NCBI GenBank assembly: GCA_011523445.1
Contig: WTGT01000083.1
Span: 1 to 18,747 of the forward strand
DNA: 18,747 nt
DNA from: Paracoccaceae bacterium
GTDB taxonomy: Bacteria; Pseudomonadota; Alphaproteobacteria; Rhodobacterales; Rhodobacteraceae
Direction of reading: 5' to 3'
Shown piece by piece: positions 1-6,169 of the stretch. Within the stretch, counting starts at the first letter, position 1, and every line of letters begins with the position of its first letter. The notes under the pieces were generated by a model that ran no database searches, was not told where the DNA came from, and saw only the letters and a list, made by a program, of their open reading frames with translations. A program made the translations under genes and the position numbers.

Positions 1-306
1 GATGAGGATGATAGCAAATTAGGTGATTTTATCGAAGACCAACAGGCGATCCTGCCTCTTGAAAGCGCCATTCAATCCAACCTCAAGGAAACAACCGGCA
101 GGGTTTTGGCCGGCCTTTCCGAGCGAGAGGAAAAGGTACTCAGACTGAGGTTTGGCATAGGGGTGTCAACTGACCATACACTTGAAGAGGTCGGACAGGT
201 TTTTCAGGTCACGAGAGAGCGAATAAGGCAGATTGAAGCCAAGGCGCTTCGCAAACTGAAACATCCAAACCGCAGCAAGAAGCTGCGTCCATTCCTTGAA
301 GATTAG
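1..306 (+). CDS. rpoD: RNA polymerase sigma factor RpoD (3' end only)
   Basis: This is the last 101 codons of the housekeeping sigma-70 factor; the gene enters from the left edge and the frame is open from base 1. The opening residues match the conserved segment between regions 3 and 4 of RpoD (E-D-D-S-K-L-G-D-F-I-E-D-Q). Region 4.1 follows (L-S-E-R-E-E-K-V-L-R-L-R-F-G). Region 4.2 carries the helix-turn-helix that reads the -35 element (T-L-E-E-V-G ... T-R-E-R-I-R-Q-I-E). The protein ends in the typical R-P-F-L-E-D tail. An internal TTG at 106 is in frame but is not a start, because homology continues upstream of it. The stop lies 55 bp before nrdR on the same strand; I see no terminator between them, so read-through into the rib operon is possible. 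Identification is firm; the missing N-terminal regions 1-3 cannot be judged. Confidence 0.96.
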   Translation, partial: DEDDSKLGDFIEDQQAILPLESAIQSNLKETTGRVLAGLSEREEKVLRLRFGIGVSTDHTLEEVGQVFQVTRERIRQIEAKALRKLKHPNRSKKLRPFLED

Positions 307-361
307 AAATTATTCCATTGTGTAGGAACAGGGACAGGCGAATCAAAAAGAGATACCATCA

Positions 362-823
362 ATGAGATGTCCCTACTGTAATAATCCCAATACACAGGTT
401 ACCGACTCCCGCCCGGTTGAAAATGAAACCGCAACACGCCGCCGAAGATTATGCAAGACCTGTGGTGGGAAATGGACAACCTATGAACGGGTACAATTTC
501 AGGATTTTACGGTAAGAAAAACCAGTGGCGATTTTCAGGATTTTGACCGGAGCAAATTGCGACGGTCAATAACATTGGCCTTACGAAAAAGACCCCTTGA
601 GAGAGATAAGATAGATCAACTGGTTTCAGGTGTAATTCGGCGACTTGAACAAAGGGGTGAAAAGGAAATAAGCACCAATCTGATTGGTGAGTATGTTATG
701 GATTCGCTAGCTGCCATCGACCAGGTCGCTCATATTCGTTTTGCAAGTGTTTACAAGGACTTTCAGGACACCGATGATTTTGTATCCTTCATAACAAAGA
801 TGCGCCCTTCAAATGAGTTTTGA
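362..823 (+). CDS. nrdR: Transcriptional repressor NrdR
   Basis: NrdR is a zinc-ribbon/ATP-cone repressor that senses adenine nucleotides and represses ribonucleotide reductase genes by binding NrdR boxes. The 153-aa length is normal for the family. Residues 1-46 form the zinc ribbon with C3-x2-C6 and C31-x2-C34, and the arginine-rich linker (T-R-R-R-R-L) and T-T-Y-E-R motif are present. The usual R-F-T-T is K-W-T-T here. Residues from about 49 to 139 form the ATP-cone, with the F-D-R-S-K-L and A-L-R-K-R-P-L signatures. ATG at 362 has an A/G-rich AAAGAG about nine bases upstream. The 3' end overlaps ribD by 11 nt, so the two are translationally linked, an arrangement common in proteobacteria. 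No NrdR box was seen in front of this gene and no reductase gene is in the window, so its targets lie elsewhere. Confidence 0.97.
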   Translation: MRCPYCNNPNTQVTDSRPVENETATRRRRLCKTCGGKWTTYERVQFQDFTVRKTSGDFQDFDRSKLRRSITLALRKRPLERDKIDQLVSGVIRRLEQRGEKEISTNLIGEYVMDSLAAIDQVAHIRFASVYKDFQDTDDFVSFITKMRPSNEF

Positions 824-1937
824 ATTGGCCCAACCGACCGAAGCGGACCAAAAATTTATTCGAATCGCCCTTGGGCTAGGCAAAAGAGGTCAGGGGCAGA
901 CTTGGCCCAACCCATCGGTGGGATGTATTCTGGTCAAGGACAACATTATTGTTGGTAGGGGTTTTACACAGTCGCAAGGAATACCACATGCCGAGGTTGT
1001 GGCTTTAAACCAGGCTGGGGCCAAGGCCAAGGGTGCTACTGCATACATAACTCTTGAACCCTGTTGCTTCGAAGGGAAAACTCCGCCCTGTACCGATGCC
1101 ATCCTTGCTGCCGGTATAAAAAGGGTCTGTTATTCACTTGTTGATCCTGATCCCAGAGTTGCTGGCAAGGGGGATGAGATTTTACGCAACAATGGAATTG
1201 CGGTTACTTCCCCCTGTATGGAGGATTTGGCAAAATATGATCATCAGGGATTTATCCTCTCAAGAACCGTGGGACGGCCTAAAATAACCCTGAAGTTGGC
1301 AGCATCATTTGATGGCAAGGTCGCAACAAGAACAGGTGACAGCAAATGGATAACCAGTCAACAGGCCAGACATCGGGTACACCAGATGCGAGCCAAGAAT
1401 GATGCCATCCTGATAGGGAAAGGAACCGCTGAAATTGATGATCCCATGTTAACCTCAAGGGGATTGGGAATTACCCATAAACCAGTAAGGATTGTTATGG
1501 ATACCAACCTGACGCTTTCATTGGATTCAAAACTGGCACAAACATCTGCCGAAATCCCGACCTGGATTTGCCACCAAACTGGTCTCGATGCCCAAAAGAT
1601 GGAAGAATGGAACTCCAGAAAGGTAAAATTGATTCCCTGCAATACTGCTGAAAATGGATATCTAGATCCAAGAGATGTTGTACAGAAGATTGGTGCCTTG
1701 GGAATTACCAGAGTGTTCTGCGAGGGGGGACCGAAATTGGCCGCATCGCTTTTTGCATGCAATCTTGTAGATGAATTTATCAGTTTTATTGCCGGTAAGG
1801 CATTGGGTACAAATTCACTTTCTTCAGTTGGACCCCTGGATCTTGATTTGGTCAAAATGGCACCCAATTTCAGATTGATGAAACTTTATCGGATTGGAAG
1901 TGATGCGGTTTGCCACTGGGTACCGGTTTCTTCCTGA
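813..1937 (+). CDS. ribD: Bifunctional riboflavin biosynthesis protein RibD (deaminase/reductase)
   Basis: RibD carries out the second and third steps after GTP ring opening: deamination of the diaminopyrimidine and NADPH-dependent reduction of the ribose. At 374 aa it is full length. The N-terminal deaminase (about 10-145) has the P-N-P-x-V-G signature, the catalytic H59-A-E61 and zinc cysteines C84 and C93 in the expected P-C-x8-C spacing. The usual S-H-H-G between the two cysteines reads C-F-E-G, so there is an extra cysteine, C85. The reductase domain (about 155-370) begins with the canonical K-L-A-A-S-F-D-G-K-V and includes the C-E-G-G-P-K-L-A-A-S-L segment. The ATG lies inside the last codons of nrdR (11-nt overlap). 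Another ribE-side gene follows after 71 bp, the widest gap in this operon. Identification is secure. Confidence 0.97.
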   Translation: MSFELAQPTEADQKFIRIALGLGKRGQGQTWPNPSVGCILVKDNIIVGRGFTQSQGIPHAEVVALNQAGAKAKGATAYITLEPCCFEGKTPPCTDAILAAGIKRVCYSLVDPDPRVAGKGDEILRNNGIAVTSPCMEDLAKYDHQGFILSRTVGRPKITLKLAASFDGKVATRTGDSKWITSQQARHRVHQMRAKNDAILIGKGTAEIDDPMLTSRGLGITHKPVRIVMDTNLTLSLDSKLAQTSAEIPTWICHQTGLDAQKMEEWNSRKVKLIPCNTAENGYLDPRDVVQKIGALGITRVFCEGGPKLAASLFACNLVDEFISFIAGKALGTNSLSSVGPLDLDLVKMAPNFRLMKLYRIGSDAVCHWVPVSS

Positions 1938-1949
1938 AAATGACTGGTT

Positions 1950-1967
1950 ATTTTCTTCTGAGAAAAT
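1950..1967 (+). repeat. A/T-rich hairpin in the ribD-ribE gap
   Basis: A perfect 7-bp inverted repeat, ATTTTCT and AGAAAAT, closes on a TCTG tetraloop, with one possible flanking T-G wobble pair. It sits 12 bases after the ribD stop and 41 bases before ribE. It has no downstream T tract, so it is not a standard intrinsic terminator. It could mark an RNA processing or decay boundary, or be chance in AT-rich spacer. Confidence 0.35.
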
Positions 1968-2008
1968 GTTATTAAGCGCTGTTCAGATCGACAAATTGTA
2001 GGAAGTTT

Positions 2009-2620
2009 ATGTTCACGGGAATTGTCACCCACATCGGGAAGGTTTTGGAAAAGGACCAGAGTGAGGAATTATCTATATGTATTGGTTATGATCTAACCGG
2101 CAATCCTCCAAATATCGGAGATTCGATATGTTGTGAAGGAGTTTGTCTTACGGTAGTTGATCTGGGAAACGACAAATCACCATGGTTCAAGGTACAGGTT
2201 TCTGCCGAGACAATATCAAAAACCACTATTGGAAACTGGTCAGTGGGAACAACCTTGAATTTGGAAAGATCCCTGAGAGTGGGAGATGAACTAGGGGGGC
2301 ATATTGTGTCCGGCCATGTTGATGGCACCGTCAATATCCTTGACCTCCAATCGGTGGGTGAAAGCAGGAAAGTCGTTTTCAGCCTACCCGCAGATCTGGC
2401 ACCCTTTATTGCTCCCAAGGGTTCGGTTGCACTTAACGGTGTTTCACTGACCGTAAACGAGGTGGGCGAAAACAGCTTTTCGATAAATCTCATTCCGCAT
2501 ACACTGGAAGTCACTTCATTCCGGGAAAGGGGAATCGGTGATGCCGTGAATATTGAAATAGATCCCATAGCACGTTATGTCGCCAGAATTATGGAACAAA
2601 GGCCCAACAATGACACCTGA
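2009..2620 (+). CDS. ribE: Riboflavin synthase, alpha chain
   Basis: This enzyme dismutates two molecules of 6,7-dimethyl-8-ribityllumazine to give riboflavin, the last step of the pathway. Length is 203 aa, as usual. It starts with the hallmark M-F-T-G-I-V and is built of two tandem lumazine-binding barrels, about 1-97 and 98-195. Signatures of the family include C-C-E-G-V-C-L-T-V in the first repeat, the linking G-H-I-V-S-G-H-V-D-G, and N-G-V-S-L-T-V-N in the second. The name ribE follows common usage for this chain (ribC in some schemes). An AGGAAG-type ribosome-binding site lies just before the ATG. Its last 11 nt overlap the start of the next gene, so translation of the pair is probably coupled. 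Confidence 0.97.
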   Translation: MFTGIVTHIGKVLEKDQSEELSICIGYDLTGNPPNIGDSICCEGVCLTVVDLGNDKSPWFKVQVSAETISKTTIGNWSVGTTLNLERSLRVGDELGGHIVSGHVDGTVNILDLQSVGESRKVVFSLPADLAPFIAPKGSVALNGVSLTVNEVGENSFSINLIPHTLEVTSFRERGIGDAVNIEIDPIARYVARIMEQRPNNDT

Positions 2621-3704
2621 CAATTTCAGCAAAGATATCTCTCCTGTTGAGGAAATACTGGACGAAGCCCGCAACGGCCGCATGTTCATCCTCGCTGATC
2701 ATGAGGACCGGGAAAACGAGGGGGATCTGGTTATTCCGGCACAGATGGCCACACCAGAGGCCATTAATTTCATGGCAACTCATGGCAGGGGTTTGATTTG
2801 CCTGACATTAACAGCCAAGAAAATAGAAGAATTGGGACTAAAGCTCATGGCGGCCGACAATTCCTCAAGACATGAAACGGCCTTTACCATTTCAATCGAG
2901 GCGAAGGAAGGTATTACTACTGGAATTTCCGCCCATGACCGAGCCCGAACGGTACTTGTGGCCATTGATCCAGGATCAACTCCCGAAGACATTGCAACCC
3001 CTGGTCATATCTTTCCCTTGAGATCCCAAAAGGGAGGCGTTCTGGTAAGGGCCGGTCATACGGAAGCGAGTGTCGATATCGCCCGCCTTGCAGGTTTGAA
3101 TCCCTCTGCCGTCATTTGTGAAATACTTAACAATGATGGTACGATGGCCCGTATGCCCGACCTTATCAGGTTTTCCAAGAAACACAATATAAAGGTCGGT
3201 ACCATCTCTGATCTCATTGCCTATCGGCTGCGTCATGACAATCTCGTTCATCAGGTTTCAGTCAGTTCCGTCACATCGCAATTTGGTGGTGAATGGCTGA
3301 TGCGCATATTCGAGGATGAAACCCAGGGCTCCCAGCATATTGTTCTTTCCAAGGGCGATCCATCCGACAGCAAGCCTGTTTGGGTTCGCATGCATGCCCT
3401 CAACCCCTTGGCCGACAATCTGGCTATTTCTCCCTTTCGACATGATCTTATTCCCCAGGTAATGAATAAAATTGCCAAGGAAGGACGAGGTGTAATAGTT
3501 CTTCTGCGGGAATCGGGCATGAAAATCAATGTCAGTACAACCGAAGCGCCCCAAACACTCAGACAATATGGTATTGGAGCACAAATTCTGGGAACCTTGA
3601 ATATAAGACGACTAATCTTGCTCACGAATTCACCGACGACACGCATCGTAGGCATTGAGGGTCATGGGCTTACCATTGAAGGAACTGAGGCAATCTGGGA
3701 TTAA
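2610..3704 (+). CDS. ribB: 3,4-dihydroxy-2-butanone 4-phosphate synthase with degenerate GTP cyclohydrolase II domain
   Basis: The N-terminal domain (about 8-208) converts ribulose 5-phosphate into the four-carbon riboflavin precursor. It has the acidic magnesium-binding loop D30-H-E-D-R-E-N-E-G-D39, T-H-G-R-G-L, G-I-S-A-H-D-R-A, P-G-H-I-F-P-L and G-H-T-E-A-S-V-D, all intact. The C-terminal domain (about 211-364) has the shape of GTP cyclohydrolase II and keeps its Y-G-I-G-A-Q-I-L motif near 320-327, but it contains no cysteine at all. The three zinc cysteines of the R-C-D-C-G region are therefore gone, and the catalytic R-Q-E-G-R-G segment is replaced around 288-297. This domain cannot be a normal zinc-dependent cyclohydrolase; inactive versions are known in alphaproteobacterial RibB(A)/RibBX proteins. 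I chose ATG 2610 (AAAGG seven bases upstream) over an upstream TTG at 2577. It overlaps ribE by 11 nt; ribH starts 5 bp after the stop. Confidence 0.95.
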   Translation: MTPDNFSKDISPVEEILDEARNGRMFILADHEDRENEGDLVIPAQMATPEAINFMATHGRGLICLTLTAKKIEELGLKLMAADNSSRHETAFTISIEAKEGITTGISAHDRARTVLVAIDPGSTPEDIATPGHIFPLRSQKGGVLVRAGHTEASVDIARLAGLNPSAVICEILNNDGTMARMPDLIRFSKKHNIKVGTISDLIAYRLRHDNLVHQVSVSSVTSQFGGEWLMRIFEDETQGSQHIVLSKGDPSDSKPVWVRMHALNPLADNLAISPFRHDLIPQVMNKIAKEGRGVIVLLRESGMKINVSTTEAPQTLRQYGIGAQILGTLNIRRLILLTNSPTTRIVGIEGHGLTIEGTEAIWD

Positions 3705-3709
3705 AGCTG

Positions 3710-4222
3710 ATGAAACGCGATAAAAAACCTGAAAGCTTAACCCTGACCCTAGGCAGAGATGCCAACTCTCCCTTGTCAATTCTATTGGTTGTGGCTCCCT
3801 ATTATGAAGACATAACCAACCTTTTATTGGAGGGAGCGCGATCCAAACTTCATTCGCAGTCAATCAGGACAGAGGTCCTTGAGGTACCGGGTGCACTGGA
3901 AATTCCACCTGCCATCAAGCTGGCATCTGAACAAAATATCTATGACGGGTATGTGGCACTTGGTTGCGTCATAAGGGGTGAAACCATTCATTTTGAGATT
4001 GTCGCCGGTGAATCCGCTCGTGGCATCATGGATCTTGGCCTGGAAGGTTTGTGCATTGGGAACGGAATACTTACCGTCGAAAACCTTGATCAAGCTATTG
4101 TCAGGGCAAATCCAAAGGAGGGTAACAAGGGTGGCGAGGCTGTCGAAGCTGCCTTGAGGCTAATTGCTTTCAAGCAGCAGAAAATTAAACCATATGACCC
4201 CTTTTCTGATGCCAAAGTTTAA
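3710..4222 (+). CDS. ribH: 6,7-dimethyl-8-ribityllumazine synthase
   Basis: Lumazine synthase condenses the pyrimidine product of RibD (after dephosphorylation) with the four-carbon unit made by RibB, and hands lumazine to riboflavin synthase. Length is 170 aa. Active-site signatures are present: V-P-G-A-L-E-I-P-P-A at about 59-68, G-C-V-I-R-G-E-T-x-H-F-E at about 85-96 with the catalytic His94, and G-N-K-G-G-E-A near 138-144. About 20 N-terminal residues precede the first beta strand and look disordered, rich in lysine and threonine. The gene follows ribB by 5 bp with only a weak ribosome-binding site, so translation may depend on termination of ribB. nusB follows closely, the conserved ribH-nusB pairing of many proteobacteria. 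Confidence 0.97.
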   Translation: MKRDKKPESLTLTLGRDANSPLSILLVVAPYYEDITNLLLEGARSKLHSQSIRTEVLEVPGALEIPPAIKLASEQNIYDGYVALGCVIRGETIHFEIVAGESARGIMDLGLEGLCIGNGILTVENLDQAIVRANPKEGNKGGEAVEAALRLIAFKQQKIKPYDPFSDAKV

Positions 4223-4240
4223 TGAAGTTTGAGCTTCTCC

Positions 4241-4720
4241 ATGAATCAGGACAGAAAAAACAAGCAGGGTAAATGGGCCAAGAGAATTTCCCGGTTGAAT
4301 ACAGTACAAGCCTTGTTTCAGATGGAAGCCAGCAATCAGGGAGTAGACTATGTAATTGCGGATTTTCTGGAAAACGGATTTGGCGAGATAATTGATGGAG
4401 TGCAATTACCTTCTCCCAACAAGAATTTTTTCAGAGCCCTGCTCCATTCAGCTGTGGACAACCAACAAAAAATCGACAGGTTGATTCATTCAAAATTACC
4501 TGACAACTGGACAATCGACAGAATTGATCCAACCATCAGGGCAATATTTAGGGCAAGTTGTGCCGAGACGATTTTAAATAAAACCCCGGTAAAGGTGATC
4601 ATCAATGAATATGTGGATATTGCCGAATCATTCTTTCCTTCTGGCAAGGAGTCTGGATTTGTAAATGCAATAGTGGAGAATCTGGTCAAGGAACTCTCCC
4701 CAATTGCCCAAGAATCCTGA
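4241..4720 (+). CDS. nusB: Transcription antitermination protein NusB
   Basis: NusB binds boxA RNA together with S10/NusE and promotes antitermination of rRNA operons. The protein is about 159 aa, all helical, and has the family pattern: an N-terminal arginine-rich helix with R-x-x-x-V-Q-A-L-F-Q-M, a central W-x-I-D-R-I-D-P-T-I-R-A-I-F-R segment, and the C-terminal V-K-V-I-I-N-E-Y-V-D-I-A with F-V-N-A-I-V. A TTG at 4229 would add four residues, but ATG 4241 is the more natural start; neither has a good Shine-Dalgarno. It is the last gene of the rib operon. The following about 180 bp hold no gene and no clear terminator, only a long-loop inverted repeat and scattered TCAAG repeats. Confidence 0.94.
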   Translation: MNQDRKNKQGKWAKRISRLNTVQALFQMEASNQGVDYVIADFLENGFGEIIDGVQLPSPNKNFFRALLHSAVDNQQKIDRLIHSKLPDNWTIDRIDPTIRAIFRASCAETILNKTPVKVIINEYVDIAESFFPSGKESGFVNAIVENLVKELSPIAQES

Positions 4721-4744
4721 TTTTTCCGTTTGTAACCCAGCACC

Positions 4745-4777
4745 TTCAAGCAAGGTTATTTCATTTAGCCACTTGAA
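4745..4777. repeat. TTCAAG...CTTGAA inverted repeat after nusB
   Basis: Six-base arms TTCAAG (4745-4750) and CTTGAA (4772-4777) are separated by 21 bases. It lies 25 bp after the nusB stop, in the spacer before the MFS gene. TCAAG recurs at 4788, 4799 and 4824. The loop is long and no T tract follows, so it is not a convincing terminator. It may be a protein-binding site or chance. Confidence 0.25.
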
Positions 4778-4901
4778 AACACAGACATCAAGTCAAAATC
4801 AAGCCAAGTAAAAATAGTCCTATTCAAGTTTGCAACTTTTGCCGGACATCAGATTCGGTATAGGAATCCTTAACTTTGCTGACTTTATTGTTGGTTCTTC
4901 A

Positions 4902-6137
4902 ATGACATTGATTGTTTCATTTTCTTCTCTCCTGGTATCGGTTGTACTTCTGCAACTCAGTTCGGGTATTCTTGGACCTCTTGATGTCTTGTCAGGTTAT
5001 GAGTTGAATTTTTCCACTACCCAAATCGGTTTGTTGGGCTCCTCTCATTTCATTGGATTTTTTATTGGGTGTTGGTGGGCACCCAGATTGGTCGGTCAAG
5101 TCAATCATTCCCGCTGTTTTGCCGTTTTTGCTTCCCTGGGAACCATCGGCATCCTTCTTCACATGGTTTTCATTGACCCTTATGCGTGGGCAGCGATGAG
5201 GATCCTCTCGGGGATGTGTGTGGCAGGATGTTTTACAGTAATCGAAGGATGGATTCAGGCCAAGACCGAAAATCAGAACAGGGGCAAATCACTTCGCCTG
5301 TATAGGTCAGTTGACATGTGCGGTGGCATCGTGGCCCAAATTTTAATTGCCTGGTTAACACCGGCTCACTATGTCACCTATAATCTGATCGCCATAATCT
5401 GCTGTGCCTCATTGTTACCTCTGGCATTAACACGTATACCTCCTCCAAAGACCCAACAGAAACTGCGATTGAAGCCTAAATTGGCCTATCAAATCTCTCC
5501 AATGGCAACAGCTGGTGTGGTGGTTTCCGGAATTACCACAGCAGGGTTCAGGATGGTCGGACCAATTTATGGCACCCAAATTGGGTTGAACAATTTTGAA
5601 ATGGGGATATTTCTGGCCTCATTCCTTGTTGGAGGGGCAATAGCCCAATTTCCGACCGGTTGGGTTGCCGATAAAATCGACCGACGCACCGTATTGATAT
5701 TCCTGTCCTTCCTGGCTACCCTCGCCTGTGTACTGACTATTTATTTATCAGGACATATACCTGACAGCATTTTCGCAGCTACAATCGTCCTTGGATTCTT
5801 TACTTTTCCGATTTATTCAGTCTCGGCAGCCCTGGCAAACGATCATGCAAATCCAGATCAAATGGTTGAAGTAAGTGCCTCACTGTTATTCTATTATGCT
5901 CTTGGAGCCATAATCAGTCCCTATTTCATTTCAGGATTGATTGAAAGTTTCGGGGTCAATGCCATGTTTACAATCATTGCCCTATTCCATGTTGCCCTAG
6001 TTGTTTTTGGTGTGATAAGAATGAGATTCCGACCATCACCTGAACAGCGTACAAACTATGTCTATACTCCCAGGACCAGTTACCTGATGGGAAGATTATT
6101 GAGGAAGTCCAGGAAAAAGAGTAATGAGGGTAAATAA
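4902..6137 (+). CDS. MFS transporter, YcaD-like
   Basis: This is a 12-helix major facilitator, probably a proton-coupled exporter of a small molecule; no substrate can be read from the sequence. The overall pattern resembles E. coli YcaD: the loop after helix 1-2 reads T-x-Q-I-G-L-L-G-S-S-H-F-I-G, helix 4 has R-I-L-S-G-M-C-V-A-G-C-F-T-V-I-E-G-W, then N-R-G-K-S-L-R-L-Y after helix 4. A second-half MFS motif-A-like loop reads F-P-T-G-W-V-A-D-K-I-D-R-R-T. The C-terminal tail is basic and cytoplasmic. I chose ATG 4902, which places the start directly before helix 1 and gives 411 aa. A TTG at 4830 would add 24 residues that look unlike the family. No clear ribosome-binding site supports either. 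It ends 32 bp before metG, so the two may be cotranscribed. Confidence 0.88.
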   Translation: MTLIVSFSSLLVSVVLLQLSSGILGPLDVLSGYELNFSTTQIGLLGSSHFIGFFIGCWWAPRLVGQVNHSRCFAVFASLGTIGILLHMVFIDPYAWAAMRILSGMCVAGCFTVIEGWIQAKTENQNRGKSLRLYRSVDMCGGIVAQILIAWLTPAHYVTYNLIAIICCASLLPLALTRIPPPKTQQKLRLKPKLAYQISPMATAGVVVSGITTAGFRMVGPIYGTQIGLNNFEMGIFLASFLVGGAIAQFPTGWVADKIDRRTVLIFLSFLATLACVLTIYLSGHIPDSIFAATIVLGFFTFPIYSVSAALANDHANPDQMVEVSASLLFYYALGAIISPYFISGLIESFGVNAMFTIIALFHVALVVFGVIRMRFRPSPEQRTNYVYTPRTSYLMGRLLRKSRKKSNEGK

Positions 6138-6169
6138 CCCCATCAATTGGTATAAATGTCAAAGTACAT

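Noticed and set aside
1358..1867. 169-aa open frame antisense to ribD
   Set aside because: It opposes a well-conserved reductase domain, has no signature and no ribosome-binding site; it is a shadow.
2086..2568. 160-aa open frame antisense to ribE
   Set aside because: Antisense to an intact riboflavin synthase; composition is low in typical core residues and no motif is present.
3251..3655. Two open frames antisense to the degenerate RibB C-terminal domain
   Set aside because: I considered whether the decayed domain reflects an overlapping gene, but the sense strand keeps fold motifs and the antisense products show no recognisable feature.
4850..4870. AGATTCGGT-like sequence as part of an FMN riboswitch
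   Set aside because: It recalls one conserved RFN segment, but none of the other RFN helices or conserved boxes are present around it.
4830..4901. Extended N-terminus of the MFS transporter from TTG 4830
   Set aside because: The extra 24 residues lack family similarity, the TTG has no ribosome-binding site, and ATG 4902 sits right before the first membrane helix.
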